From Erysipelothrix sp964410635 (lineage in GTDB: Bacteria > Bacillota_I > Bacilli_A > Erysipelotrichales > Erysipelotrichaceae), in assembly GCA_964410635.1 (NCBI GenBank), contig CAYPHX010000001.1, forward strand, positions 49,162 through 113,161: 64,000 nt of DNA, in the 5' to 3' direction. Both the position numbers and the translations under genes were made by a program. This document shows positions 50,321-59,329 of the stretch, piece after piece (position 1 is the first letter of the stretch; the number at the start of each line of letters is the position of its first letter). The notes below the pieces were generated by a model, which was not told where the DNA came from, ran no database searches, and saw only the letters and a program-made list of their open reading frames with translations.

Positions 50321-52007
50321 TGGGCTCCTCAACTTCTGCATCCTCAAACACTGGGATATCATCACGGTCATAATAGAAGATTGTGACATAAGAATCCTCT
50401 GTCTGAATATAGGTTGATCCCATCATTGGATCTGTTTTAATTACAACATTGAAGTTGATTCTGTTTATTTCACCTTCAGTAAAGTTTGAAATATCAATCT
50501 TTTGAAGTTTAACAGTGATGCCTTGTGCTTCCAGTTGTTTTTGAGCATCCGTAACATCAATATTATTAATATTTGGGATTTGGATTTCTAGTTCTTTAGA
50601 TACTGTAAAAAGCATATCTAAATCTTGATCAGGACTAATCTTTTCACCTTTTTGCGGGCCTTCTTGTGCAAGAATGATGCCAGGCTTTGTTCCTTTTTCA
50701 TATTGATAGATCACTCGTATACTTAGGTTGGTTTTCTCTTCTAGAAGTGGTTTAATATCTTCTATTTTTTCTCCAACGTAGTTTCCAATTTCAAAGTAAG
50801 TTCCTTTTGATAGAACTAAACTAATTTGAGAGCCTTTTTCTATTGTTGAACCTTTCTTAGGTGATGTTTCAATAATCAATCCTTTTTCAATCTCAGTTGA
50901 GAACTCATTCTCATAATTTGGACTGATATGAATGTTGTGTTCATCTAGGATTTCTTTGGCTTCTTCTATTGTTTTACCGCTTAAATCTTCCAGTACATAA
51001 TCTTTATTTTTCCCATTAACAAGGAAAAATGCAATCAGTGCTACAAGTAGGACTGTTCCAATACCAATCCCAATCTTTGCATTTTTTGTAAGTTTGCGTT
51101 TCTTCTTTGGTGCAATGTCATCTAATTTATCAATCATCTTTGTAGAATCCTCATCTTCGAAGACAGGTTCCCAAATTGCTTCATGAACTCTTGATTCATT
51201 CAGTGATGATTGTAAATCTCTAATCATCTCATCAACATTTTTATATCGGTTTGCGACATTTTTTGCGGTTGATTTATTTATAATATTTACAATTGAGTTT
51301 GGAATGTTTGGATTAAACTCTTGAGGGTTGGGTACCGGTGTTTTCAATTGCTTCATTGCAATTTCTACAGGCATATCTCCTTCAAATGGTGGTTTTCCTG
51401 TGAGTATCTCATAAAAGATAATTCCCATTGCATAAATATCTGATTGAAAGCTTGCGCCCTCTCCCCTAACCATTTCTGGACCAAGGTAATGGACTGAACC
51501 CATGACGGAGTCAACTTTAGTTAATTGTAGTGCATCTTCTGCTTGGGCAATTCCAAAATCAGATACCTTTAAAGTTCCATCAGGTTTCACAAGAATGTTT
51601 TGTGGTTTGATATCTCTGTGAACAATGCCTTGTGCATGTGCTTTAGATATTCCATATGATAGTTGTAGCATAAAATCTACTGCTTCTTTAATATCCAGTG
51701 CACCGCGTCTAAAGATGAGTTCTTTTGCGGTAGGGCCTTTTATATATTCCATGACGATATATTGTGTGTTTTCAAATTCACCAACATCATATACTTCAAC
51801 AATATTAGGGTGATTTAAACCACTTCCAGCATTGGCTTCACGCTTAAAACGCAGTAATGCTACGGGATTGTTTTCTAAATCGCCTCGTAACATCTTAACG
51901 GCTACTTCCCTATTTAAAACTGTATCAAAAGCCAGGTAGACATCTGCCATACCACCTGATCCAATTTTCTCTTTTATTTCATATCTATTATTTATTACTT
52001 TATTCAT
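50313..52007 (-). CDS. prkC: PASTA-domain Ser/Thr protein kinase PrkC
   Basis: The 564-residue membrane kinase has an N-terminal kinase domain (about 10-270) with GSGGMADVYLA, VAVKML, HRDIKPQN and DFGIA. One membrane span (GIGIGTVLLVALIAFFLV, about 306-325) and three extracellular PASTA repeats (about 330-395, 396-465, 466-540) follow. It senses muropeptides or lipid II and controls wall and growth functions. The frame opens with TTG at 52022; the ATG at 52007 fits the GAGGA site 8 bases upstream. It overlaps prpC by 8 bases. Confidence 0.95.
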   Translation of the reverse strand: MNKVINNRYEIKEKIGSGGMADVYLAFDTVLNREVAVKMLRGDLENNPVALLRFKREANAGSGLNHPNIVEVYDVGEFENTQYIVMEYIKGPTAKELIFRRGALDIKEAVDFMLQLSYGISKAHAQGIVHRDIKPQNILVKPDGTLKVSDFGIAQAEDALQLTKVDSVMGSVHYLGPEMVRGEGASFQSDIYAMGIIFYEILTGKPPFEGDMPVEIAMKQLKTPVPNPQEFNPNIPNSIVNIINKSTAKNVANRYKNVDEMIRDLQSSLNESRVHEAIWEPVFEDEDSTKMIDKLDDIAPKKKRKLTKNAKIGIGIGTVLLVALIAFFLVNGKNKDYVLEDLSGKTIEEAKEILDEHNIHISPNYENEFSTEIEKGLIIETSPKKGSTIEKGSQISLVLSKGTYFEIGNYVGEKIEDIKPLLEEKTNLSIRVIYQYEKGTKPGIILAQEGPQKGEKISPDQDLDMLFTVSKELEIQIPNINNIDVTDAQKQLEAQGITVKLQKIDISNFTEGEINRINFNVVIKTDPMMGSTYIQTEDSYVTIFYYDRDDIPVFEDAEVEEPNE

Positions 52008-52728
52008 ATTTTTCATCCTCAACTAATATAAATGATATATTATCAAATCCACCGGCATCCAGGGATAATTCTTTCAGTATTTCAGTACTTTGCTCAATTG
52101 GTAATGTAAAAGTCTGTTCAATAGTACCATGTGGAACAAAGTCGTGAAGTCCATCCGTCGATAACATCAATCTTTGCCATCCATCTACAACTCTAATTGT
52201 TTCAAAATTTATCGAGTCTTTTATTCCAACTGCGTTAATTAATACGTTTTTTCGTGGATGTACTGCAATTTCATCCTTTGTGATTTCGTTTTGCAAATAC
52301 ATTTGATAAGCATAAGTCTGGTCATGAGAAAGTAGATTCAATTTAGAGTGACGGTATTCGTACAATCTTGAATCTCCTACATTAAATCCGATTGTGCGTT
52401 TACCTCTAATAACAACTGCAATTATAGTGGTTCCCATGCCTTTATAGTCTTTTGATTCTAAACTTTTATTAAAGACATTTAGGTTTGCCAGCTCCAGTGT
52501 TTCCTTAAACCACTGAATAACTTCTGCATCATTACTTAACTTTAAGTCATCATTAAATGATGAGCGAAATGTCTCAACAGTAATTTCACTGGCAACATCT
52601 CCTGCACGTCCACCACCGATGCCATCACAAACGACAGCCAAAAAGAGATCCTCATGGCTTAATGCCAATACACGATCCTGATTGCTTGTACGTACTAGTC
52701 CCAATTCATTAATTGAAGTGTGTTTCAA
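52000..52728 (-). CDS. prpC: PP2C-family protein phosphatase PrpC
   Basis: The 242-residue phosphatase reverses PrkC phosphorylation. Metal-site motifs are VVCDGIGGGRAGD, LSTDGLHDF and GGFDNISFILV, with the N-terminal GLVRTSNQDR-type loop. Translation starts at TTG behind GAGGGATCATT. The rsmB-prpC-prkC order is conserved, except that rlmN, usually between rsmB and prpC, is absent. Confidence 0.94.
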   Translation of the reverse strand: MKHTSINELGLVRTSNQDRVLALSHEDLFLAVVCDGIGGGRAGDVASEITVETFRSSFNDDLKLSNDAEVIQWFKETLELANLNVFNKSLESKDYKGMGTTIIAVVIRGKRTIGFNVGDSRLYEYRHSKLNLLSHDQTYAYQMYLQNEITKDEIAVHPRKNVLINAVGIKDSINFETIRVVDGWQRLMLSTDGLHDFVPHGTIEQTFTLPIEQSTEILKELSLDAGGFDNISFILVEDEKYE

Positions 52729-52754
52729 AATGATCCCTCGCTTTAGTATCTATT

Positions 52755-53963
52755 CTACCATTTTTTAAGACAATGTGCGACATAAAACCCGTCACCTTGT
52801 GTCTTCTGTGGATTGTATGTTTTCTCATAAACAAGTTCATAGTTAGGATGTCTTGTTAGAAAGGCTGCAATTTGTCTTTCATTTTCTTTTTTATTTAAAG
52901 TACAAGTTGCATAAACCAGTAAACCATCTTCTTTAATATATTGCGCTATATTATCTAAAATATTTGCTTGAAGTGTTTGTAAGTCATCTAAGTCTTCTGG
53001 CTTTATATGATATCTTAGGTCATGTTTGTGACTTAAAACACCCAAACCACTACAAGGTGCATCCACCAAAGCGACATCAAACAATGTATCAAAAGATACT
53101 GTTTGTGCATCCCCTTCAAGTATTGTAGCATTACTTACTTTAGCACGTTCCATGAGATCTTTTGTGACCGCTACGCGTCGTTCAATCAGATCAATACCAA
53201 CAATAGAGCCTGTATTTTCAAGTTTATTTGCAATGCGTAAAGTCTTTGTACCCGGTGCACAACAGCAATCTAGGATATTCATGCCTTTTTCTATAGGAAT
53301 TGAATCTACAACATCTTGTGAATTGATATCTTGAATAACGACTTTAGCTTCATCAAGAAGTGTTGTTCTGAAAACTTCTGAACTTATGATGCGTGTATCA
53401 TTTTCATCAAATAAACCATCCGGTATTGTTGATGGATTAAGTTTGTTTACCCATGCATAAATAGGTTTTATGCTTTGAACATATTTAGCATATTCAATCG
53501 CAAATTCAAAAGAGTACTGTGACTTAAGTAAATTTAAAATCCAAACTGGCATAGAATAGTATATTGAAACACCCTCAATTGTATCCAAATCAACTGTGCG
53601 CTCTTTTCTTTCTACCATTTTCTTAAGTATTGCATTTACAAAACCAGAACTATGGGTTTCCCCAATTTTCTTGGTCAGTTCAACATACTCATTGACTAAA
53701 GCATATGATGGAATTTCATCCATTTTAAATGCTTGTGCTGCTGCCATCAGCAGGACTAATTTAACTTTTTTATTTGGTTTTCGTTTAATCAAATCTGAAA
53801 ACTGATATTCTAAATATAGTTTGTTTTGAAGCACAGTATAGACCAGTGCAGAAACAAAAGCTTGATCACTTGGTTCAAGCTTTAAGTCTTTTAGCACAAG
53901 ATGTGCGTGTAAATCTTCGTTGAGTACTTTATCCAGTACCTTATAGCTAATTTCTCTTCTCAT
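52755..53963 (-). CDS. rsmB: 16S rRNA m5C967 methyltransferase RsmB
   Basis: The 402-residue protein has an N-terminal NusB-like RNA-binding domain (about 1-125) and a SAM-dependent methyltransferase domain. Motif I is CCCAPGTKTLRIA, the catalytic Cys lies in VDAPCSGLGVL and the second Cys in YATCTLNKKENE. It begins immediately after the priA stop with no spacer. The fmt gene, normally between priA and rsmB, is missing from this position. Confidence 0.94.
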   Translation of the reverse strand: MRREISYKVLDKVLNEDLHAHLVLKDLKLEPSDQAFVSALVYTVLQNKLYLEYQFSDLIKRKPNKKVKLVLLMAAAQAFKMDEIPSYALVNEYVELTKKIGETHSSGFVNAILKKMVERKERTVDLDTIEGVSIYYSMPVWILNLLKSQYSFEFAIEYAKYVQSIKPIYAWVNKLNPSTIPDGLFDENDTRIISSEVFRTTLLDEAKVVIQDINSQDVVDSIPIEKGMNILDCCCAPGTKTLRIANKLENTGSIVGIDLIERRVAVTKDLMERAKVSNATILEGDAQTVSFDTLFDVALVDAPCSGLGVLSHKHDLRYHIKPEDLDDLQTLQANILDNIAQYIKEDGLLVYATCTLNKKENERQIAAFLTRHPNYELVYEKTYNPQKTQGDGFYVAHCLKKW

Positions 53964-56111
53964 TTACATTAGTGTTAATGGGTTAACATCAACACGTAAG
54001 CCTCCTTTGTTCATAGCATAGTATAATGCCACTGCATGATTCACATTTGCGATCATACTGTCTAAGTTTTTTGACTTTAATATTATACGTACACGTTGTA
54101 AGTCTTTTAGTTTATAGAGACTTGTCGGTCCCATCACTGTCATTTTATCACGGTTTAATAGGTTTAAGAAAGTAGTCGCATCATTAAATGCATTCTCAAT
54201 ACTTTTATCACTGAAGGTTATTGAAGTTAGATATGAATATGGCGGATATGTTGCCATTTTTCTATACTTCATTTCTTGCGCAAAGAAGTGCTTGTATTGA
54301 TTATGAACACCAAATCTAACCGCATAATGGTCTTTATTGAATGTTTGAATCATCACTTCACCACTCTTTTCACCACGACCACTTCTACCTGTGGCTTGAA
54401 GAATCAAGTTAAATGTTTGTTCAACCGACCTAAAGTCTTCATAAGCCAAAGTATGATCGATGTTAATGATACCAACAAGGGTGACGTTTTCTATGTCTAG
54501 ACCCTTAGCAATCATTTGTGTTCCAACCAAGATATCATATTCATGTTTAGAAAATGCTTCAAGCATCTTCTTATGAGATCCTTTTCTAGAAGTTGTATCG
54601 CGATCCATTCTTAGTACTTTAGCATCAGGAATTAATTTATTTAATCCTTCCACTAAGCGCTCAGTTCCCACGCCACTTCCAACAACATCCAAGCTTTTTC
54701 CATCTTGTCCTTTAGGTATTTGATTACTGGTATAGTCACATTGATGACATTTTAATAAGTTTTGGTGTTTATGATAGTTTAAAGATACATCACATCTTGG
54801 ACACATGAGTACTTGATCTGTCTCACTGTCTTTAAGAAAGGTCATATAACCTCGCCTATTCAAAAGTAGAATAACTTGCTCTTTTCTATCTAAACGGGTT
54901 TTAATTGCCTCAAGTAGTTGGGGTGTAAGTACTGAGCCTTTACCACTATAGAGTGTTTCTTTTGTATCAATGATTGTTACCTTAGGAAAGTTATCATTGA
55001 TCCTATCTGGCATTTCAAGCAATGTATAAACACCTTTTAGAGCTCTAGCATAGCTTTCCATCCTAGGAGATGCACTGCCTAAAACAAGCGGACATTGATG
55101 ATACTTACTTCTAAATTCTGCAACATCCAGTGCATGATATGTGGGTGTATTTGACTGCTTATAACTTGTATCATGTTCTTCATCAAGAACAATCAGTCCC
55201 AAATTATCAAAGGGCATAAATAAGGCAGAGCGTGTCCCGACTACAATATTCGTTTTATTATTTTTAACACGGACATACTGTTCATATTTCTCTTGATTGT
55301 TGAGACCTGAATGATATATTGCAACATCTTCATTAAATCGTGAAGATACACGATCTATCATTTGTGGCGTAAGTGAAATCTCTGGAACCAAAAACAAGAC
55401 GGATTGGCCTTTTTCTAATACTTTTTCAGCCAAGTTTAAATATACTTCAGTTTTTCCAGACCCTGTTACACCATGGAGTAGGTATGTATGAGAAACATCC
55501 AACTCAACTGTATCTATGATTTCTTTTTGAAGCGTAGTAAGTTCTGGTTTTGGATATGTATCTTTAATTATTTGATCAAGATAACGACTTTCCTTTTCGA
55601 TTCGCATAAAAATATCTCTTTTAACTAAGGTATCAAAAGAGGAGTAAAAGGCCCGTGCTTCTTTAAGCGTTACAAAATCACGATCTTTAAATCGCTCTAT
55701 AAATTGTTTTTGTAAGGGTGTGAGTGGTTTTAAATCTTTTTTATTATAAACTAATCCTTGAATTTTCTTTGCTTTATGATGGTTCATTTTCGGATTTAGT
55801 GTATTGGGCAAGATTGTTTGTAGAACTGAGATCATTGGTGCGACATTTTTATAACTCATGTCTTGTGCTAAGGCATAGAGTTCTTTATTAATAATAACTT
55901 CTTCATCAATCACATCAAGAATTGGACTTAATTTAAAATCAAAGTCACTTTCTTGGGCATCATAGACTTTAATCACAAAGCCTATGATCTCTCTGTTTCT
56001 AAGTTTGATTGCGACACGCGTTCCTACAGATACATCAAAAGCACCACATTCATAGGTTAAGTGGCGATTGAATAGAAAACTATCTTGAATTAATATGTCA
56101 CAAACTCTCAT
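53964..56111 (-). CDS. priA: primosomal helicase PriA with one zinc site lost
   Basis: The 715-residue protein reloads the replisome at stalled forks. It has an N-terminal 3'-end-binding domain (about 1-105) and a winged helix. The helicase core has HGVTGSGKTEVYL, DEEHDTSYKQ, GSASPRMESY and ATGRSGRGEKSGEV. Family members have eight zinc-binding Cys in four CxxC pairs. Here only the second pair (CPRCD) and third pair (CHQCD) remain. The first pair is replaced by FLKDSETDQV and the fourth by KGQDGKS. In the known fold, pairs 2+3 form one zinc site and pairs 1+4 the other, so a complete site is gone while the other is intact. Confidence 0.95.
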   Translation of the reverse strand: MRVCDILIQDSFLFNRHLTYECGAFDVSVGTRVAIKLRNREIIGFVIKVYDAQESDFDFKLSPILDVIDEEVIINKELYALAQDMSYKNVAPMISVLQTILPNTLNPKMNHHKAKKIQGLVYNKKDLKPLTPLQKQFIERFKDRDFVTLKEARAFYSSFDTLVKRDIFMRIEKESRYLDQIIKDTYPKPELTTLQKEIIDTVELDVSHTYLLHGVTGSGKTEVYLNLAEKVLEKGQSVLFLVPEISLTPQMIDRVSSRFNEDVAIYHSGLNNQEKYEQYVRVKNNKTNIVVGTRSALFMPFDNLGLIVLDEEHDTSYKQSNTPTYHALDVAEFRSKYHQCPLVLGSASPRMESYARALKGVYTLLEMPDRINDNFPKVTIIDTKETLYSGKGSVLTPQLLEAIKTRLDRKEQVILLLNRRGYMTFLKDSETDQVLMCPRCDVSLNYHKHQNLLKCHQCDYTSNQIPKGQDGKSLDVVGSGVGTERLVEGLNKLIPDAKVLRMDRDTTSRKGSHKKMLEAFSKHEYDILVGTQMIAKGLDIENVTLVGIINIDHTLAYEDFRSVEQTFNLILQATGRSGRGEKSGEVMIQTFNKDHYAVRFGVHNQYKHFFAQEMKYRKMATYPPYSYLTSITFSDKSIENAFNDATTFLNLLNRDKMTVMGPTSLYKLKDLQRVRIILKSKNLDSMIANVNHAVALYYAMNKGGLRVDVNPLTLM

Positions 56112-56127
56112 TGATTACCTCACTAAC

Positions 56128-56153
56128 AAAAAACAACTCAAATTATTGAGTTG
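56128..56153 (-). terminator. terminator after gmk, with the stop codon in its loop
   Basis: An 8-bp perfect stem (56134-56141 with 56146-56153) has a 4-nt loop that contains most of the gmk TAA (56143-56145). Downstream on the minus strand is TTTTTT. It separates gmk from priA. Confidence 0.85.
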
Positions 56154-56721
56154 CTTCGATATTTCTTTTTATGATTAATGAAACCATATCAGCAGCAAAC
56201 TCTGGATCATCATTACAAATAACGTAACGATATTGGTTCATTAGTTCCATCTCTTTAGCAGCCTTTGAAAGACGTTCATTGAGTATTTCCTCTGACTCAG
56301 TACGTCTGCCTTCAAGTCTACGGCGTAGTTCCTCCATGCTGGGTGGAACTAAAAATATACTTAATGCATCTGGAACTCTATCAATTACTTGCAATGCGCC
56401 TTGTACTTCAATTTCAAGTAAAACATTTTTTCCTAAATCTCGTAAACGATCCACTTCTGCCAGCGGCGTTCCATAACAGTTACCGACAAATTCAGCATTC
56501 TCAAGTAACTCATTATTTGCTAATGCTTCCTCAAAAGCCTCACGCGAAACAAAGTAGTAGTGTTTGCCATCAATTTCACCTTCCCGTTGTTTACGGGTTG
56601 TCATTGATATAGAGAAAGCTAAGTTTAAATCTTCACGTCCAATGAATAAATCCCTAACTGTTCCTTTACCTACACCACTAGGCCCAGATAATATAATTAA
56701 TAAGCCTCTTTTTTTCTTCAT
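56143..56721 (-). CDS. gmk: guanylate kinase
   Basis: The 192-residue enzyme phosphorylates GMP to GDP. The P-loop is LSGPSGVGKGTVRD, the GMP-binding region is SMTTRKQREGEIDGKHYYFV, and the lid is RRRLEGRRTESEE. The frame opens at 56730, but the ATG at 56721 is 8 bases from the AAAAGGA site. A consensus promoter ends just upstream, so the leader is very short. In Bacillus rpoZ, coaBC, priA, def and fmt follow; only priA does here. Confidence 0.96.
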   Translation of the reverse strand: MKKKRGLLIILSGPSGVGKGTVRDLFIGREDLNLAFSISMTTRKQREGEIDGKHYYFVSREAFEEALANNELLENAEFVGNCYGTPLAEVDRLRDLGKNVLLEIEVQGALQVIDRVPDALSIFLVPPSMEELRRRLEGRRTESEEILNERLSKAAKEMELMNQYRYVICNDDPEFAADMVSLIIKRNIEATQ

Positions 56722-56740
56722 GCGCACCATCCTTTTATTA

Positions 56741-56769
56741 ATAATACTTACAATTTATCACTGTGTCAA
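56741..56769 (-). promoter_or_regulatory. sigma-A promoter of gmk
   Basis: Minus-strand -35 TTGACA (56764-56769) and -10 TATTAT (56741-56746) with a 17-base spacer. The expected start of transcription is about 15 bases before the gmk ATG. Confidence 0.85.
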
Positions 56770-56870
56770 ACTTTTTCTTAGTTTATCAATAGAAAGCTAT
56801 AAATAGCCTGTTTTATTACATATATCTGCTTATTTATTTTCATTATAATTATACCACCATATTTAGCGTT

Positions 56871-56907
56871 ACATATCTAAGATGCTATTTTATCAACTTA
56901 GATATGT
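56871..56907. promoter_or_regulatory. 11-bp inverted repeat overlapping the rqcH promoter
   Basis: ACATATCTAAG (56871-56881) and CTTAGATATGT (56897-56907) are perfect inverted copies with a 15-base spacer. The right arm covers the TG of the extended -10, so a bound protein would block polymerase. No regulator is identified. Confidence 0.6.
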
Positions 56908-56913
56908 TATAAT
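56905..56913 (+). promoter_or_regulatory. extended -10 promoter of rqcH
   Basis: TGTTATAAT is a perfect extended -10. No -35 consensus is seen 17 bases upstream. It lies 26 bases before the rqcH ATG. Confidence 0.65.
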
Positions 56914-56939
56914 ATCAAAAGAAAAAGGAAGTGATTTCC

Positions 56940-58565
56940 ATGCCAATGGATGGTATTTTATTAAACAGAATTACATCAAACATAGAAAAGTTAGTACCCT
57001 TAAGAATCAGTCGTATCACACAACCCTCTAATACAGAGTTTGTTTTTAATACATTTGGAAAAGTAAAACACAGTCTTTACATCTCAGTACACCCAAGATA
57101 TGGACGCATTCAGTTTACAGATATTAAAAACAGTTCCAATATTGATATGACGCATTTCTTAACCATTCTTAGAAAATATTTAAATGGCGGTGTGATCAAT
57201 AAAGTTGAACAATCGCATTTTGATCGTATTATCACATTACACATTACATCTAGAGATGATGTTGGTGTCATAAAGTCTTATCGCTTAATCCTCGAACTAA
57301 TGGGACGTTATGCAAATCTTATTGTTGTTGGAGATGATGATAGAATTATTGATGCCCATCGTCGACTCTCTGATTTTGAATCAAGTGAGAGAAATATCGT
57401 TCCAGGAGCAAGCTATGCGCTACCGCCGAGCTTTGATAAGAAATCCATCGAAGATTTAGAATTATCAGACAAATTTGAATCCATTCGCACAAAATATGAA
57501 GGTATCTCCCCTATCCTAGAAAAAGAAATACAACATAGACTGGACTCACAAACTCCAGAAGATATTGTTAAGGAGTTATTATCTTCAGATGTTTTATATC
57601 TTTATCCAAACGATTATCACATCATAGAACTAACACACCTCAATCAACCGACAAAGACTATGCCACTGATGGAAGGTCTTGATTACTTCTATGAAGATCT
57701 ACAAAACCAAGAACGTATCAAAGCACATACTGGTAATATATTAAAAACACTGCGTAGAGAATTAAAACGCGCAAAATCAAAACTGCCAAAACTCTATAAT
57801 GATTTAGATAATGCTGAAAACTCAGAACATTATCGCGAAAAAGGAGATATTCTCTTTGCATACCATGCACATGCGAAAAGTGGTTTATCAAGTGTAGAAC
57901 TTGAAGATTTCAATGGTGAGCCAATCACTATAGCTCTTGATGAAAAACTATCCGGTAAAGATAATGCGAATAAATATTTTACACGATACCGAAAAGCGAA
58001 AAACTCATTATCTCATTTGGAAAACCAAATTGATCTTACAGAGAATAGAATTGAATACCTTGAAACACTTTTAGCACAAACAGAATTAGCTTCTGTAGAA
58101 GATGCAAAGGAAATCCAGGAAGAATTAATTAGTTCAGGTATTCTATTCCAAAAGAAAAATCATAAGAAGAAAAAACAAAAGAAAAGTAAAAGACCCAATT
58201 ATATGGTGGTTGAATATGATGAAAACACTACAATATTTATTGGTAAAAATAATATTCAAAACGATACATTGACTTTCCAACTGGGTAAAAAAGAAGACTT
58301 ATGGTTCCATGTGGCACATACCTTTGGTTCCCACGTTCTTTTAAAAACAGATGAAATCACACAAGAAAAACTGGACCTATGTGCTAATTTTGCCGTTTAC
58401 TTTTCAAACGCAAGAAACAGTTCCAATGTTGAAGTAAATTACACAGAGATAAAAAACATTAAAAAAATACCAGGATCTAATCCTGGTACTGTCAGATTCT
58501 CAACTCACAAGAGTTTAATAATAACACCTGATGAAACAATTATTAAAGCTTATTTAAAGCAATAA
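56940..58565 (+). CDS. rqcH: ribosome quality-control factor RqcH (NFACT/FbpA family)
   Basis: RqcH binds obstructed 50S subunits and recruits tRNA-Ala to add C-terminal degradation tails; older names are fibronectin-binding protein FbpA or Rqc2. The 541-residue protein has NFACT-N (about 1-210), helix-hairpin-helix and coiled-coil regions (about 260-390), a Lys-rich linker (KNHKKKKQKKSKRP) and the NFACT-R domain with KKEDLWFHVAHTFGSHVLL. The frame opens at GTG 56931, but the ATG at 56940 follows AAGGAAGTGATTTCC at good spacing. Its 3' end overlaps the convergent YgjP gene by 23 bases. Confidence 0.92.
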   Translation: MPMDGILLNRITSNIEKLVPLRISRITQPSNTEFVFNTFGKVKHSLYISVHPRYGRIQFTDIKNSSNIDMTHFLTILRKYLNGGVINKVEQSHFDRIITLHITSRDDVGVIKSYRLILELMGRYANLIVVGDDDRIIDAHRRLSDFESSERNIVPGASYALPPSFDKKSIEDLELSDKFESIRTKYEGISPILEKEIQHRLDSQTPEDIVKELLSSDVLYLYPNDYHIIELTHLNQPTKTMPLMEGLDYFYEDLQNQERIKAHTGNILKTLRRELKRAKSKLPKLYNDLDNAENSEHYREKGDILFAYHAHAKSGLSSVELEDFNGEPITIALDEKLSGKDNANKYFTRYRKAKNSLSHLENQIDLTENRIEYLETLLAQTELASVEDAKEIQEELISSGILFQKKNHKKKKQKKSKRPNYMVVEYDENTTIFIGKNNIQNDTLTFQLGKKEDLWFHVAHTFGSHVLLKTDEITQEKLDLCANFAVYFSNARNSSNVEVNYTEIKNIKKIPGSNPGTVRFSTHKSLIITPDETIIKAYLKQ

Positions 58566-59172
58566 CTTGTTTATAGTCAGGCATAAATCTTTCTATGATG
58601 GCATAAAATCTAGCCGAGTGATTAAATTCTAATATATGAGCACACTCATGTAATACGACATAATTAATAAACCTTGGCATATCATGAAACAAGTACAAGT
58701 TGAATCCCAACTCTCCCTTTTTATTACACCTTCCATACATACGTTTATACCGCCTGATTGTAAAGGGCGGTTTTTCTATTCCCAGTAAATTTGCATAGTA
58801 CTCAACTTTCTTATCTAAATACTGAAACAGATCTCTTTTCAATGCAGTTTCTACATGATAGATAAGCCGTTCATCTTGCATTGTCTTAGGTCTGTATATT
58901 TTAATCGTATCGGAAATGATTAGTTCAAATTTTTTTGCTTCAATAACTTCCATAGATAAATTTTGACCATAATATCTGAGTTTCATTTGATTTAACTTGA
59001 TTCCAGGTGCTTTATAACTTAATAACTTCTCTTCTATCCATGATTGTTTTGATAGTACAAAATCATTGATAATCTTATCTTGAAGGTATAAGGGTGATCT
59101 GACAATCACTTGACCATCCACTATAGAGATAGCTAAAGTTTTTCTATTTGTTCTTTTAATTGTATATATCAT
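58543..59172 (-). CDS. YgjP/SprT-like zinc metallopeptidase
   Basis: The 209-residue protein has the YgjP-family layout: an N-terminal beta region, YKRMYGRCNKKGELGFN and the zinc motif HECAHILEFNHSARFY (HExxH plus downstream His). It is annotated in other genomes as an M48-family or YgjP-like metal-dependent hydrolase; the substrate is unknown. The ATG at 59172 has no ribosome site. A TGCTATAAT extended -10 lies so close that transcription should start at or next to the A of the ATG, suggesting a leaderless mRNA. A TTG at 59190 is an alternative start but lies upstream of that promoter element. Confidence 0.82.
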   Translation of the reverse strand: MIYTIKRTNRKTLAISIVDGQVIVRSPLYLQDKIINDFVLSKQSWIEEKLLSYKAPGIKLNQMKLRYYGQNLSMEVIEAKKFELIISDTIKIYRPKTMQDERLIYHVETALKRDLFQYLDKKVEYYANLLGIEKPPFTIRRYKRMYGRCNKKGELGFNLYLFHDMPRFINYVVLHECAHILEFNHSARFYAIIERFMPDYKQVIALNKL

Positions 59173-59178
59173 ATTTAA

Positions 59179-59187
59179 ATTATAGCA
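59179..59187 (-). promoter_or_regulatory. extended -10 promoter giving a probable leaderless transcript
   Basis: Minus-strand TGCTATAAT ends 7 bases before the A of the ATG at 59172, leaving no room for a ribosome site in the transcript. Confidence 0.5.
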
Positions 59188-59270
59188 CAACTTAGTTCAC
59201 ACTGATCTAACTGTGTTAAAAGTCTTATCTATAATAGCGTTATTATTTGTAGTTAGAAAGTAAGACTATT

Positions 59271-59300
59271 TTGTCATATATATTCAAGTGTAAATATGAT
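59271..59300 (+). promoter_or_regulatory. promoter of the small membrane protein gene
   Basis: TTGTCA (59271-59276) and TATGAT (59295-59300) with an 18-base spacer, 29 bases before the ATG at 59330. Confidence 0.5.
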
Positions 59301-59329
59301 ATGATTTATAGAGTTAGGATGGATACAAA

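Noticed and set aside
56343..56806. Plus-strand open frames over gmk and its upstream region
   Set aside because: They are antisense shadows of gmk without ribosome sites or recognisable products.
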